Assembly: GCF_033115175.1 (NCBI RefSeq)
Contig: NC_084845.1
Location: 2,482,501-2,546,500, forward strand
DNA from: Lepus europaeus
Lineage: Eukaryota; Chordata; Mammalia; Lagomorpha; Leporidae
Reading direction: 5' to 3'
DNA: 64,000 nucleotides
Shown here: positions 1-9,984 of the stretch, piece after piece
Position numbering within the stretch: position 1 is the first letter of the stretch
Layout of the letters: the number at the start of each line of letters is the position of its first letter
Translations under genes and position numbers: made by a program
Notes under the pieces: model-generated
What the model was told of the DNA's origin: nothing
Database searches by the model: none
Seen by the model: the letters and a program-made list of their open reading frames with translations, nothing else

Positions 1-220
1 ATGTGGGTGCAAACTGTTGAAATCCTTACTTAATGTATAGTAAATTGATCTTCTGTATATAAAGAGAATTGAAAATGAATCTTGATGTGAATGGAAGGGG
101 AGAGGGAGCAGGAGAGGGGAGGGTTGCGTGTGGGAGGGAAGTTATGGGAGGGGGAAGCCATTGTAATCCATAAGCTGTACGTTGGAAATTTATATTCATT
201 AAATAAAACTTAAAAAAAAA
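1..220 (+). mobile_element. LINE-1 3' end, cut by the window edge
   Basis: This is the last 220 bp of a lagomorph L1 in plus orientation. It shows the purine-rich GGGAGGG stretch, the conserved run ending in ATTCATTAAATAAAA, and a short A-tail. It matches the reverse complement of the L1 ends at 12853 and 46949. The rest of the element lies left of the window. Confidence 0.9.
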
Positions 221-246
221 CTCTACCTGTCAAATAAATTTTTAAA
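221..246 (+). repeat. CSINE 3' tail remnant next to the L1 end
   Basis: CTCTACCTGTCAAATAAAT is the usual 3' end of a CSINE. It follows the L1 A-tail directly, so the L1 probably inserted into a CSINE whose body lies left of the window. Confidence 0.55.
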
Positions 247-299
247 AAATTTACATCTATGTTGAACATGTTCAGGCTTTTATTCTTGTCATTATAATA

Positions 300-470
300 T
301 AAGCAATAGCATATAACAACTGCTTCCAAAGCATTTATAGTGTGTTAGGCATCATAAGTAACCTACAGTTGATTTGAAGTATTTGGGAGGATATGCCTAG
401 GTTATATGAAACTACCACAGCATTTTATAGAAGGGACTTGAGCATCCTTGGATTTTGGCGTCCATGAGGG
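300..470 (+). mobile_element. old DNA-transposon fragment (Tigger-like, family uncertain)
   Basis: The stretch around TATAGAAGGGACTTGAGCATC resembles the end of a common eutherian DNA element. A related copy appears at 17750-18020 with the same 'ggga.t.gag.atc...tggtacc' layout. The family name is from memory. Confidence 0.4.
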
Positions 471-905
471 TTCTTTTATGGCTGAATAATATTCTGTTAC
501 AGGCATAGATAACATTTTGTTTATCATTCATCTGTCAATGGATGCTTGCATTATTTCCACTTTCTGGCTCTGTGATGAGTACTTGTGCACCTTTTCTTGT
601 TTGTTTCTGTTTCAATCTCTCTTGGGCGTATACCTAAGAGTGAAACTGCCTGGCAGCACAGTGTCGAAGTTTCTGAGGGACTTCTAGGCTCTTCCAGAGC
701 AGCAGTGCCATTTTCCATTCCCAGCAATGGTAGATGAGGCTCTGGCTTTTCCACATTCTGGTCCACACTTGATATCATCTATCTTTGGAATATAACCATC
801 CCAGTGAGTGTGCGATGATATCTCGTTGTGATTTTGACTTGCATGTTCCTGATGACTAATGAAGGTAAATGTCTTTTTGTGTACCTATTGGCCATTTGTA
901 TAAAT
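470..905 (-). mobile_element. ancient LINE-1 ORF2 3' fragment
   Basis: Read on the minus strand this aligns with the C-terminal part of L1 ORF2. Typical landmarks on the plus strand are GGCTGAATAATATTC, TTTGTTTATCATTCATCTG, TGGGCGTATACCTAAGAGTG and the final GGCCATTTGTATA. It is strongly decayed with many stops and matches the older mammalian L1 layout better than the young copy at 48.5-49 kb. Confidence 0.8.
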
Positions 906-1514
906 AAATATTTTAAATTAAAGTGTTTAATTTATAATAAGATAAATATATAGGCAGATTATTCACATTGAAAAGGAAAAGGCTCCCTGGGGTCCTGAAT
1001 CATTTTTAAGGCCCTGAGATCCTGAAGTTTGTGAGTCCCCAGCTAGAAGGACAGTGGGTCAAGGTGTCACTGCAGGGGATAAGGATACCTACCACCTTTC
1101 TTCCCTCTCAGCCTCCTTTCCCCAGAAAAATGAGTGGAGGAGGGAAGCTTCTTTTCATTGTGTGCCTCGATATTAGACAAAGATGGCAGTGACTTATCTT
1201 ACTAGTTATACCCCAACCCCAGGGCAAAATCAGTACCCAGTCGAGGTCCCCATCCCTCCCCAGGATTCCCAGAAGTGTGTAAGATCCAGAGGGGAATACA
1301 AGCATGGGGTTTCCACAGTTCTTACTTTTTTCTTCAATAACGACTGGGAGGGCAAAAGCGTCAGCCATCCAGTTCACAGCAGGATCGGGGGCAGAGAAAA
1401 GGGAGAGAATTCAGTGTTAGATTCAGATCACTGCAAAAACCAAGAGAACCCGAGCTGTACATGGGCCTGGAGGACAGCTAAGCCACCCAATTTTTGTATC
1501 AGCAAAACTACTTA
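906..1514. other. no recognised feature
   Basis: AT-rich at first, then ordinary unique sequence. No credible exon, RNA gene or named repeat is seen; open frames on both strands are short and lack domain signatures. Confidence 0.5.
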
Positions 1515-1655
1515 GGTCAACCCATCCATCCCCCACCCTTCCGTCTGTCCATCTACCCAGCTGCCCACCTACTCACCCCCTCGACCACCTGTCCATACAT
1601 CCATGTATCCATGCACCCATCCACTCATCCTTCTACCCATCCACCCAGTATTCCC
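1515..1655. repeat. degenerate CCAT/CATC tetranucleotide repeat
   Basis: A run of imperfect (CCAT)n/(CATC)n units such as CCATCCACTCATCC, with interruptions by ACC and TCTG triplets. It is an old simple repeat. Confidence 0.8.
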
Positions 1656-2769
1656 CATGTTCTGGGCACTGGCCTGTACTTGGTGCTGGAGATGCAGGTA
1701 AACAGATCCAAGCTCTGCTCTGAATGCATCTACAGTGCTGACTGGAAAGACAGATGCTAGCACAGGAGTAAAAAGGCATTCCAAGCCCTGTTCTCATGGA
1801 GCTTGCAACCTGTCGATGTTGCAGTCATATTACAGGGACACTTCAGATTGAGTGTGTCCAAAGGGAAATGTGTGGCCGTTATTCTACTCACCAAAAAATG
1901 TCTGTTAATAAAGTAACAATCCATAAGATCATATGGATATAAATAAATACTTGAATAAATAAGTGGGGGAGAAGAGTCCAGTCTTCCTCAGCTTTGTGAC
2001 AGAACTCCAGTGCCCTTCCCAATGTACTTCCTGGTGTCTGCATTGCAAGGCCTGGGGTCTCGCTAGAACTCTTCAGTGATAGTGAAATGTGGACTCTCAG
2101 GCACTATTCACACATGGCCTCATTGACTTGGAGCTGGGGATTCTTGTGACCCTCATTGGCCAGGTGAGGACAGCAGGGCTGACACAGGCAGTGCCTCTCC
2201 CCCGAAGTCACAAAGAGGCATTGACAAAAACTGGTATGCAGACGTATGCCTGTCTGTCTCCAAGGACAGGGACTCATCCACCCCAGCGTCTCCGCCAAGG
2301 GCAATGAGAATGTCTAACCCTGTAGCAAGAAACTACAAAATTCAATAGGTCCCCTCTGAATGCACCCACAGGTGCCTCCCCAACCTAAGGAGCAGCACAG
2401 GGGAGATGAGGGGTGGGTACAAGCGTTACCTTGCCGAGGAATGCAGGCTTCTGCCAACCCAAGGAACACCAGGATCACCAGGGACATCCTCAGAAATGGC
2501 AGCGGTCGGCACATAGTGGGGCTAGGATTTGAGATGCACCTGCTCCTTTCAGGGCAAACGGGACTCTGATCACCTACCACCCTCCCAGACTCCAAGGGCA
2601 AGACTAACTGCCCACACATGCCCCGGAGCGTGCCTGGGACTGGCAGGTGTCCAGACCTGTGCCCACACTGCCAGCTGCCAGCCAAAGAACTGCTCCTTCC
2701 CACTGGCACCTGCTGCTTTATCTGAAAGAAACCTTTAGAACAATTTCATGCTGTGCACAATGCTTGTCA
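1656..2769. other. mostly unrecognised sequence
   Basis: 1656-1960 has the look of an old interspersed repeat: a segment with CTGTTCTCATGGAGCTTGCA and an ending rich in AAATAAATACTTGAATAAATAA. 1965-2769 is unique-looking, moderately GC-rich sequence without a domain-bearing frame. Confidence 0.4.
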
Positions 2770-2852
2770 TCCTACAACCCACGGGCCAAATCCAGCCAGT
2801 CTCCCATCTGTGGAGGGACCGTGAGTTAACAGGGATTTCTGCATTTTTTTTT

Positions 2853-3166
2853 TTTAGATATATTTATTTGAGAGGTGGAGTTACAGAGTGAGGGAGAGAC
2901 AGAAAGAAAGGTTTTCCATCTGCTGTTTCACTCCCCAATGGCTGCAATGGCCGAAACTGGGCCAATCTGAAGCCAGGAGCCAGGAGCTTCATCCAGGTCT
3001 CCTCTGCAGATTCAGGGGCCCGAGCACTTGGGCCATCCTCTGCTGCTTTCCCAGGCCATAGCAGAGAGCTGGATTGGAAGAGAAGCAGCTGGGACTTAAC
3101 TGGCACCCATATAGGATGTCAGCTCCACAGGCGGAGGTTCACCCTACTACACCACAGCACTGGCCC
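2853..3166 (-). repeat. CSINE (rabbit C repeat)
   Basis: Reverse-orientation copy: a poly-T start and TTTATTTGAGAGG, then GAGTTACAGAGTGAGGGAGAG, through the body (AGCCAGGAGCCAGGAGCTTC, GGGCCATCCTCTGCTGC) to CCACAGCACTGGCCCC at the promoter end. Confidence 0.9.
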
Positions 3167-3238
3167 CAATTTGTACATTTTTTAAATGACTGAGGAGAAA
3201 AGTGCAAAAGAAGAATATTTCATTATATACAAGCTTTG

Positions 3239-3557
3239 GGGCCGGCACTGTGGGTCACTTGGTTAATCCTCCGCCTGTGGTGCCGGCATGCCATATAGAC
3301 ACCAGGTTCTAGTCCTGGTTGCTCCTCTTCGAGTCCAGCTCTCTGCTGTGGCCCTGGAGGGCAGTGGAGGATGGCCTAAGTGCTTGGGCCCTGCACCCGC
3401 ATGGGAGACCAGGAGGAAACACCTGGCTCCTGGCTTCGGATTGGCGTAGTTCCGGTCGAGACAGCCATTTGGGGGGTGAACCAACAGAAGGAAGACCTTT
3501 CTCTCTATCTCTCTCTCTCACTGTATATAACTCTACCTGTCAAATAAATAAAAAAGA
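3239..3557 (+). repeat. CSINE
   Basis: Near full-length plus copy from GGGGCCGGCACTGTGG to TCTACCTGTCAAATAAATAAAA, including the CTCTCT tract. It forms an inverted pair with the copy at 2853-3166, both inside the hAT remnant. Confidence 0.95.
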
Positions 3558-3899
3558 CATGATGTACAAGTTCCATATGATGTGAATTCCAGTGCCTACT
3601 GTAGATGAAGTCTTACTGGGACACAGTCATGTCCAAACATTTATGTATTTATGGCCTGCATGTTACAATGGCAGAGTTGAGCATTCAGGACAGAAATGAT
3701 CTGGCCCACAAAGCCTGAAATATTTACTGTCTGGCCCTTCACAGAAAGTTTGTGGATCCCTATCCTAGAAAAACCGTAAATTTCAGAAAAGCAGCAAAAT
3801 AATGCCTGCCATACTTCTACTTGCAGATTAATGTTGTCGTCACATTTTTGCATGTATTCCCTTCCACAGATGTCCACAGGGAGCACTTGCCATCTGTGT

Positions 3900-4060
3900 G
3901 CTCTTAGAAAGTGATTTAATCACTTTGCACCCGGTTTTCCTTGTCTAGGAAATGGGAATAATGGTATTTCCCTCCTAGGGTTGTCGAAAAGATGCAGTAT
4001 GTGCCTATCGGCAAAGCACATACAACAATACATATATTCTCCAAGTGTGTATAAACACAC
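3900..4060 (+). repeat. MIR fragment followed by CA/TA-rich simple sequence
   Basis: AATCACTTTGCACCCGG...TTCCTTGTCTAGGAAATGGGAATAATGGTA followed by GGTTGTCGAAAAGAT is the typical MIR 3' half. From 4060 to 4110 the sequence turns into imperfect CACATA repeats. Confidence 0.65.
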
Positions 4061-4121
4061 AGAATGAAACATAGATATATGTCACACATACACATAAACT
4101 TAATACACTTAATACACATAT

Positions 4122-4240
4122 GAGGGGCCTCAAAAGTCCATGGAAATAGAATTAAAATGTAAATTTATTTTGGTGCAAGAAATGTTTAAAATCCATGCGC
4201 AGTTTTTTTTATAAGTCATGTTTTCCATGAACTTTTTGGA
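4122..4240. mobile_element. short inverted-repeat DNA element (mariner-like MITE)
   Basis: The left end CAAAAGTCCATGGAAAT and right end TTTCCATGAACTTTTTGGA are imperfect inverted repeats around about 80 bp of AT-rich centre. The centre contains TTTATTTTGGTGCAAGAAA. Related copies are at 23693-24150 and 39545-39620. Confidence 0.6.
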
Positions 4241-4499
4241 GACAATATATAGGCAATACCTGCACGTTATTTACACACATGGTACCTAACATGAATACAC
4301 ACCTCGAGACATCATCTCATGCATCAAGTGTTTGAACTGCTTTATCATTTGCACATGATGGCTACCAAACATTTCTCCAAGACTTCATATATTCTATAAC
4401 CACAAGGTTTTGTAAGCTTATCTTAATTTTTTATTATTAAAGTGAAGCTTCTTACAAGTTGTAGAGCAGTGAAACTTCAGTGTGATGCTGTGGTGGTGG

Positions 4500-4725
4500 A
4501 TACAGTACAAGAGTGGGCCCCAACTTAAACCACGGCTCCACCTGATAGCATCATATCAGTATTCACCCGTCAGTTGTACCAGATGTTCCACATTAACGCA
4601 GTTCACAAAAAAATAGGGGAAAGTTGTATGGAGAAGGTGTATGAGAATTCTCTGTACTTCAACTTTGACTCAAACCTATAAAACTTATCTTAAAATGAAT
4701 TTTATTAATTTCTTAACAAGAAAGC
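4500..4725 (+). mobile_element. old LINE 3' end
   Basis: GGTGTATGAGAATTCTCTGTACTTC followed by AACTTTGACTCAAACCTATAAAAC resembles the 3' end of old mammalian L1/HAL1 elements. The upstream limit is unclear; 4250-4500 may belong to the same unit. Confidence 0.45.
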
Positions 4726-4846
4726 TATTCACTGTAGGAAACTGAGGGCACAGAGAAAAAGACTAAAATCAGCCAACGAACCAGGGACCACTGCCGCGCC
4801 AGCTGTGGTGCGTTTCCTTCCAGCCCTTGCTATGCTTAGGTATACC

Positions 4847-5188
4847 TTTTTTTTTTTTTTTTTTTTTTGACAGGCAGAGTGGATAGTGAGAGAGAGAGAC
4901 AGAGAGAAAGGTCTTCCTTTTTGCCATTGGTTCACCCTCCAATGGCTGCTGCGGCCGGCGTATCGTGCTGATCCGAAGCCAGGAGCCAGGTGCTTCTCCT
5001 GGTCTCCCATGGGGTGCAGGGCCCAAGCACTTGGGTCATCCTCCACTGCACTCCCGGGCCATAGCAGAGAGCTGGCCTGGAAGAGGGGCAACCGGGACAG
5101 AATCCGGCGCCCCGACCGGGACTAGAACCCGGTGTGCCGGCGCCGCAAGGCGGAGGATTAGCCTGTTAAGCCATGGCACCGGCCAAGT
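4847..5188 (-). repeat. CSINE
   Basis: Full-length reverse copy with a T-tract of about 23 bp (A-tail), GACAGGCAGAGTGGATAGTGAG, and a right end CTTGCGGCG/GCCATGGCACCGGCC. It looks young, with few differences from the copies at 32185 and 7408. Confidence 0.95.
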
Positions 5189-5284
5189 ATACTTTTTAAA
5201 GTGTTTCCAAATAGGGTGACACCAGAGATGCTGTTTTGCAATGTGTCGTCTTGTCATTGTGTCTTAGTGGCAGCATGACATCAC

Positions 5285-5487
5285 ATTGCATGGACGATGG
5301 GAGAAGAACCTGCATGTGCTGGGCACTCACTGTGCCAAGCACAGCCCTAAGCTCATCACGAGGACTCACTTTCCCATCACCACAGTCTCATGAGGAGGGC
5401 ACCACAGGCCACTTCACTTCCCCACTTACAGACGAGTGAACTGGGGCACAGGGTAACAAAGAAGCTCGTTCAAGAGCCAGAGCTGGG
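5285..5487 (+). repeat. MIR, left part, interrupted by a CSINE
   Basis: TGTGCTGGGCACTCACTGTGCCAAGC...GTGAACTGGGGCACAGGGTAACAAAG...AGAGCTGGG follows the MIR consensus order. The element resumes at 5815 after a CSINE; the flanks of the insertion form a 15-bp duplication. Confidence 0.8.
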
Positions 5488-5814
5488 GGGCCAGTGCTTG
5501 GCATAGTGGGCTAGGCCTCCACCCAGCACCAGCACCCCATATAGGCACTGATTTGTGTCCCAGCCGCTTGGCTTCTCTGATTGTGGCGAGAGTGGTGGAA
5601 GAGTGGTGGAAGATGACAAGTCCTTGGGCCCCTGCACCTGCGTGGGAGACCCAGAGGAAGCTCCTGGCTCCTGGCTTCGCATCAGCCCAGCTCTGGCCGT
5701 TGCAGCCATCTGGGGAGTGAACCAGCGGATGGAAGACCTCTCTGTCTGTCTCTCCCTCTCTCTGTAACTCTGCCTCCCAAATAAATAAACAAAAACTTAA
5801 AAATAATAATAAAT
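5488..5814 (+). repeat. CSINE inserted in a MIR, with target-site duplication
   Basis: Plus copy from GGGCCAGTGCTTGGC to an A-rich AATAAATAAACAAAAAC tail. AGAGCCAGAGCTGGG (5473-5487) and AGAGCTAGAGCTGGG (5815-5829) flank it as a 15-bp duplication with one mismatch, marking retrotransposition into the MIR. Confidence 0.92.
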
Positions 5815-5868
5815 AGAGCTAGAGCTGGGATTTACACTCAGGCTGTCTGGCTCCTGGTCCTGTGGCGA
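5815..5868 (+). repeat. MIR, right part
   Basis: GAGCTGGGATTTACACTCAGGCTGTCTGGCTCCTG continues the MIR consensus broken at 5487. Confidence 0.8.
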
Positions 5869-6329
5869 CCAGCTCCATCTGCTGCTTCTCACAGTTGGGA
5901 GCTGGGTCTGGGAATCAAATGGAGGCACTCTGGTGTGGGATAAGGGCGTCCCAGCCAGGGGCTGACTCACTCGGCCGGATGCCTGCCCCATCCCTGCTAA
6001 GCAACTGCACGGCCGCTGGTGCTTCACTGAGCATATCCTCATGGCATCTACGCAGTAGCCTTACCCCTCCTGTTACACTGGAGGGCCAGAGCTCGACTCC
6101 TCCTTGGCACTCAGGGAGTCCAATTCCAAGGCCTTGTCCTCCAGTTGTCTTCTCAGCAAGACCACATGTCCCCCCAGGGGAGACTTTCTCCCAACACATT
6201 CCTCTCACGGGATACATAGGATGAGCTTGTCTTTATAGGACATTGTTGCTGTGGATTGCCTGTTGCCAGGCAGGCTCCGTTATCAGCGGCCATCTTGGCA
6301 TGGCCTTCTCATTCCACCACAGGACATTG

Positions 6330-6460
6330 AACAGCAGCTTTGCTGGGATCCAACTGCTAGACAGCAGCACCCCTGCTTCTGAGTTACCACAGAATGCTTC
6401 AGACATTTCCAGATGTCCCCTGGAGGACAGAACAGCCACCAGTTCAGAACTGTTGGGGTA
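6330..6460 (-). mobile_element. MER20-like hAT element, reverse
   Basis: TTGCTGGGATCCAACTGCTAGACAGCAGCACCCC, then CAGACATTTCCAGATGTCCCCTGGAGGACAGAACAGCC and CCAGTTCAGAACTGTTGG follow the reverse complement of MER20. The left limit is vague; 5869-6329 shows no recognised feature. Confidence 0.65.
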
Positions 6461-6476
6461 GAAAAACACAGAAATG

Positions 6477-6748
6477 GGGCCAGCAGCCCTTTGCAATACC
6501 AGCATCCAATGTCAGAGTGCTAATTTGAGTTCCGATTCAGCTCCCTGTTAATGCCCCTGGGAAGGCAGCAGAAGATGTCCCAAGTACTTTGGTCCCTGCA
6601 CCCACATGGGAGAACCAGATGGAATCCCAGGCTCCTGGCTTTGGGCCTGGCTGTCGGCAACCCCAGCCAGGGGAGTGAATCAGCAGATGGAAGATCAATC
6701 TCTCTCTCTCCTCACCTCTCTCTGTCACTCTGCCTTTCAAGTAAGAAT
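6477..6748 (+). repeat. CSINE, older and shortened
   Basis: GGGGCCAGCAGCCC to CTGCCTTTCAAGTAAGAATAAT, with the body (GGCAGCAGAAGATG, CCCTGCACCCACATGGGAG, AGGCTCCTGGCTTTGG) in order. Several short deletions are visible. Confidence 0.85.
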
Positions 6749-6966
6749 AATTCTTTTTATTTTTATTAACATAAAGTAAACAGATTCATGTATTTCATAG
6801 GTACAGTTCTGAGAAGATAACCATACTTCCCTCCTCCTCTGCCGCTCCCAATACTCCTCCTTCCCTCTCTTCTTTTCATTCATTTTTGCAAAGATATAAT
6901 TTTAATCCACTCTAATATCACCGCTAGTTTTTGACACTAATATTTGACAATTAAAAAGTAGAAACA
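6749..6966 (-). mobile_element. older LINE-1 3' end, reverse
   Basis: TTTTTATTTTTATTAACATAAAGTAAACAG, GTATTTCATAGGTACAGTTCTGAGAAGATAA and a pyrimidine-rich CCTCCTTCCCTC block resemble the reverse complement of an older L1 3' end. It lies immediately left of the solo LTR. Confidence 0.5.
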
Positions 6967-6967
6967 C

Positions 6968-7369
6968 TGTGGGGAAATTAGTTACACAAAGCAATTCAAA
7001 GATGGTGCCCAGAGGAAGTAAGGTGGGTGAAATCCAAAGTTGTTTACTACTAAAGCTAATTGGCCTTGCAACATCAGGGGAGGTAACAAAACTAGTAACA
7101 AGTGTATAGACATGTGGCTAGTCCTGTAAAAATCGCCCTATAAAATGACCCTTTAAGTGATTGGTTGGTCCTTAGCCCTGCCCCAATGACTCTGCAGTTT
7201 TGTGCTATAAAAGGCTCTGTTACACGCAAAATAAACAAGTTCTTGCTAGACTTGGCTCCCCGCTGCATCTGATTGTCTCCGGGATCAGGAGGCTGGGGAA
7301 TGGGCGAGTGGCGCACTTACCTTTCCTCAGACCCAGTCCATCCTTGTACAGGTGGACTAAGACCCTACA
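6968..7369 (+). mobile_element. solo LTR of an endogenous retrovirus-like element
   Basis: About 402 bp bounded by TGTGGGGAAA and CCCTACA. It contains a TATA-like CTATAAAAGGC at 7206-7216 and an AATAAA in ACGCAAAATAAACAAG at about 7226-7241, then a GC-rich U5-like region. No internal retroviral sequence or second LTR adjoins, so it looks like a solo LTR. No clear target-site duplication is seen. Confidence 0.7.
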
Positions 7370-7407
7370 TCACCAGTTCCCACAGGAGTATAAAGAAAGA
7401 CTAAAGG

Positions 7408-7662
7408 CCGGCGCTGTGGCTCAATAGGCTAATCCTCCGCCTTGCGGCGCCGGCGCACCGGGTTCTAGTCCCGGTCAGAGTGCCGGATTCTGTCCCGGTT
7501 GCCCCTCTTCCAGGCCAGCTCTCTGCTGTGGCCCGGGAGGGCAGTGGAGGATGGCCCAAGTGCTTGGGCCTCTGCACCCACATGGGAGACCAGGAGAAGC
7601 ACCTGGCTCCTGGCTTCGGATCAGCGTGGTGCACCAGCCGCAGTGGCCATTGGAGGGTGAAA
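7408..7662 (+). repeat. CSINE lacking its 3' end
   Basis: Well-preserved 5' end (GCCGGCGCTGTGGCTCAATAGG) through CATTGGAGGGTGA. It stops at 7662 without the CT tract or A-tail, so the 3' end was lost after insertion. Confidence 0.9.
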
Positions 7663-7745
7663 ATTTAACAACTGGTCTCATGATGAGCTAGCTCCAGTAC
7701 ACTTGTGTAAAGTTATATTGTGTGCTTTAAAATCTCTTCTAAGAC

Positions 7746-8084
7746 ATGGGCATCTGGTACAGTGATTAAGCTGCTGCTTGGGATACCTGCATCCCATGTG
7801 AGATTGTCTGGTTCAGGTCTTGGCTCTGCTTCAGAGTCCAGCTCCCTGTCGTGCACCCTGGGAGGCTGCAGATGACTCAGGTGCTTGGGTCATTGCCACC
7901 TGTGTGGAAGGCCCAGCTTGGGTTCTCGGCTCCCAGCCCCAGCCTGGCCCAGCCCTGGCTGTTGTAGACATTTGGGAATTTGGGGAATGAATCAGTTGAT
8001 GCAAGATCTCTTTTCTCTCCCGCCGACTTCAGTATCTCCCCCCCACACTCCCTAACCTCAGTTTTTCAAATAAAATGAAAATTG
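7746..8084 (+). repeat. old diverged SINE of the same tRNA-derived lineage
   Basis: GGGCATCTGGTACAGTGATTAAGCTGCTGCTTGGGATACC to CTCAGTTTTTCAAATAAAATG. The layout is CSINE-like but divergence is high. A small minus SINE tail fragment follows at 8105-8160. Confidence 0.75.
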
Positions 8085-8159
8085 AATATAAACAATTTAA
8101 GTTCATTTTTTTAAAAAAAAATATGTATTTTATTTATTTGGAAGCAGTTACAGAGAGGA

Positions 8160-8262
8160 GATCACATTTTTTATGGCGTGGTATTTTACTGAATATTTCT
8201 CCCACAACTTGCTTTTCCCACTCAGCATTATGTATGTGAGGTCCATGCATGTCTGCGTGGAG
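8160..8262 (-). mobile_element. probable old LINE-1 fragment
   Basis: ACTTGCTTTTCCCACTCAGCATTATG followed by GTGAGGTCCATGCATG resembles the reverse complement of an old L1 ORF2 3' segment. It is short and degraded. Confidence 0.4.
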
Positions 8263-9060
8263 CTGAGGGAGATGTGGAGCCAGGAGGAGACAGAAGGGAC
8301 ACCAATGGTCTCCAGAGACTACGGCTGGGAAGGAAAGAGGAGCAATGGCGTCTGCCTGGGAGGAACGAGGACGGTTCAGAACTAGGCCCCGGTGATAGTG
8401 AGCTGCATGGTAAGTGCATTGAATGCCACAGAATTGTGTACTTACAAATGGTTATGTGAATTTGACTTCGATCTAACATTTTTTAGTATGGAAAAATTAA
8501 AAGTTTTTAAAAATAACAATAATAAAATCATGTATTTCCAGTACAGAACAACAACAACAAAAAAGTACCAACGCAATGACCATACCTAAGCTGATCAAAT
8601 GTGAACGTTAAGCCCATAGCAACAGCAGCTTAGCCTTCCACAGGGAGGCCAATGGCCAGAGCTCTGTGCAGGCCCTGGGGCAACCCCAGGGCTGGATGCT
8701 GGTGGGAGGGATGCGTTCTGTCCTAGTCCGGGAGCCATCACTCCCACAAGGCAGCACCCACGCAAGGTCCTGGCTCAGCTGGCACGATCTGCCGGCTTCA
8801 GCCGTGCTGCCCTGAGCGTGGCTGCCTGGCCTCCCTCTTCATGCAGCCCCCAGGAGGTCCTAGCCTAGTCCTGGGGCTCTCTCGTCAGTTCCTGCACACC
8901 TATCCTGGATGGAGGTACCCTTGTGGCCTCCTGAAACCCCTGAACAGAAGAGGGATCAATGATCAGGGGTTTCAGGTGTTTATCTGCAGTGTATCATGGG
9001 AATGAGTCCAGCTGTGAGCTCAGAAAGCAATGCGAGAGGGGGCTTCTCCATCCCCTGGAT
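8263..9060. other. no recognised feature
   Basis: Unique-looking sequence, GC-rich from 8640 to 9050. No exon-like frame with splice sites and no repeat consensus could be assigned. Confidence 0.45.
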
Positions 9061-9130
9061 TCATGAACCTGGACAAATGAATTCTCCTCTTTGGACCTCA
9101 GTTTCCCAAGGAGTAAAGATGAAAATGTGA
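9061..9130 (+). repeat. MIR fragment
   Basis: GACCTCAGTTTCCCAAGGAGTAAAGATGAAAATG is the characteristic MIR 3' stretch. Confidence 0.6.
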
Positions 9131-9149
9131 TAACAACTGCTAATGCTTT

Positions 9150-9415
9150 TTAAAGTATTTATTTGAAGGACAGAGACAAACAGACACAGAGACCTCTCAT
9201 CCTTTGGTTCACTACTCAAATACATGCAACAGCCAGGGCTGGGCCACACCAAAGAAGGAGCCAAGAACTCAGTCTGGGTCTCCCACATGGGTGGCAGGGA
9301 CCCAGTCACTTGAGCCATCACCTGTGTGCAGTAGCAGGAAGCTGGAATCAGGGCTGGAGCCAGGACTCAAACCCAGGCACTGCTGTCCAGTGGGCCTCTG
9401 CAGTGAGACGGATGT
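9150..9415 (-). repeat. old SINE, reverse
   Basis: TATTTATTTGAAGGACAGAG ... CAACAGCCAGGGCTGGGCCA ... CTCCCACATGGGTGGCAGGGACCCAGTCACTTGAGCCATCA ... GGACTCAAACCCAGGCACTG follows the older lagomorph SINE in reverse. Confidence 0.75.
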
Positions 9416-9543
9416 CTGAGGAGTGCCCTGCCCAATGTGGAGCCACCAGCCACACATGGCTGTTGAACCCTCTGCAATGAGATGGATGTCCGAGGAGTGC
9501 CCTGCCCAGCATGAGCCACCAGCCACACGTGGCTGTGGAACCC
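9400..9543. repeat. two-copy tandem duplication, unit about 70 bp
   Basis: Copy 1 (9400-9472) and copy 2 (9474-9543) share GAGGAGTGCCCTGCCCA and GAGCCACCAGCCACAC with few differences. The unit combines the end of the old SINE with a segment resembling a hAT element (GCCACACGTGGCTGT). Confidence 0.8.
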
Positions 9544-9645
9544 TTGAAGGTAGTGTAACTGAGGAAACATTTCACTTTGACTTAATTCTAACTCATTTTG
9601 AAAATCTACATGTGCTAATGGATGGGGAAGTTTTAAACTGCCGTG

Positions 9646-9904
9646 CTGACTGGTGCCGCAGCTCACTGGGCTGATCCTCTGCCTCTGGCGCAGGCACCCC
9701 AGGTTCTAGTCCTGGTTGGGGCACTGGATTCTGTCCCGGTTGCTCCTCTTCCAGTCCAGCTCTCTGCTGTGGCCCGGGAGTGCAGTGGAGGATGGCCCAA
9801 GTGCTTGGGCCCTGCACCTGCACAGGAGACCAGGAGGAAGCACCTGGATCCTGGCTTCGGATAAATGCAGCGGCCATTTGGGGGGTGAACCAACAGAAGG
9901 AAGA

Positions 9905-9953
<49 letters not shown>

Positions 9954-9984
9954 AACTCTGCCTGTCAAAACAAAACAAAACTGC
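9646..9984 (+). repeat. CSINE with expanded CT microsatellite
   Basis: Plus copy from GACTGGTGCCGCAGC to CTGCCTGTCAAAACAAAAC. Its internal CT tract is expanded to a nearly pure (TC)n run of about 40 bp at 9908-9950. Confidence 0.93.

Larger units (their letters stand above)
2770..3775 (+). mobile_element. hAT-type DNA transposon remnant split by two CSINEs
   Basis: Three pieces together resemble a common hAT non-autonomous element: 2770-2835 (ACCCACGGGCCAAATCCAGCC), 3167-3238 and 3558-3775 (TTACTGGGACACAGTC, GGCAGAGTTGAG, AGCCTGAAATATTTACTGTCTGGCCC). A minus CSINE (2853-3166) and a plus CSINE (3239-3557) interrupt it. The superfamily is from memory of the consensus. Confidence 0.65.

Noticed and set aside
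3239-3320. tRNA-like A/B-box sequence in CSINE heads
   Set aside because: It is the pol III promoter region of a tRNA-derived SINE, not a functional tRNA gene; no intact cloverleaf was identified.
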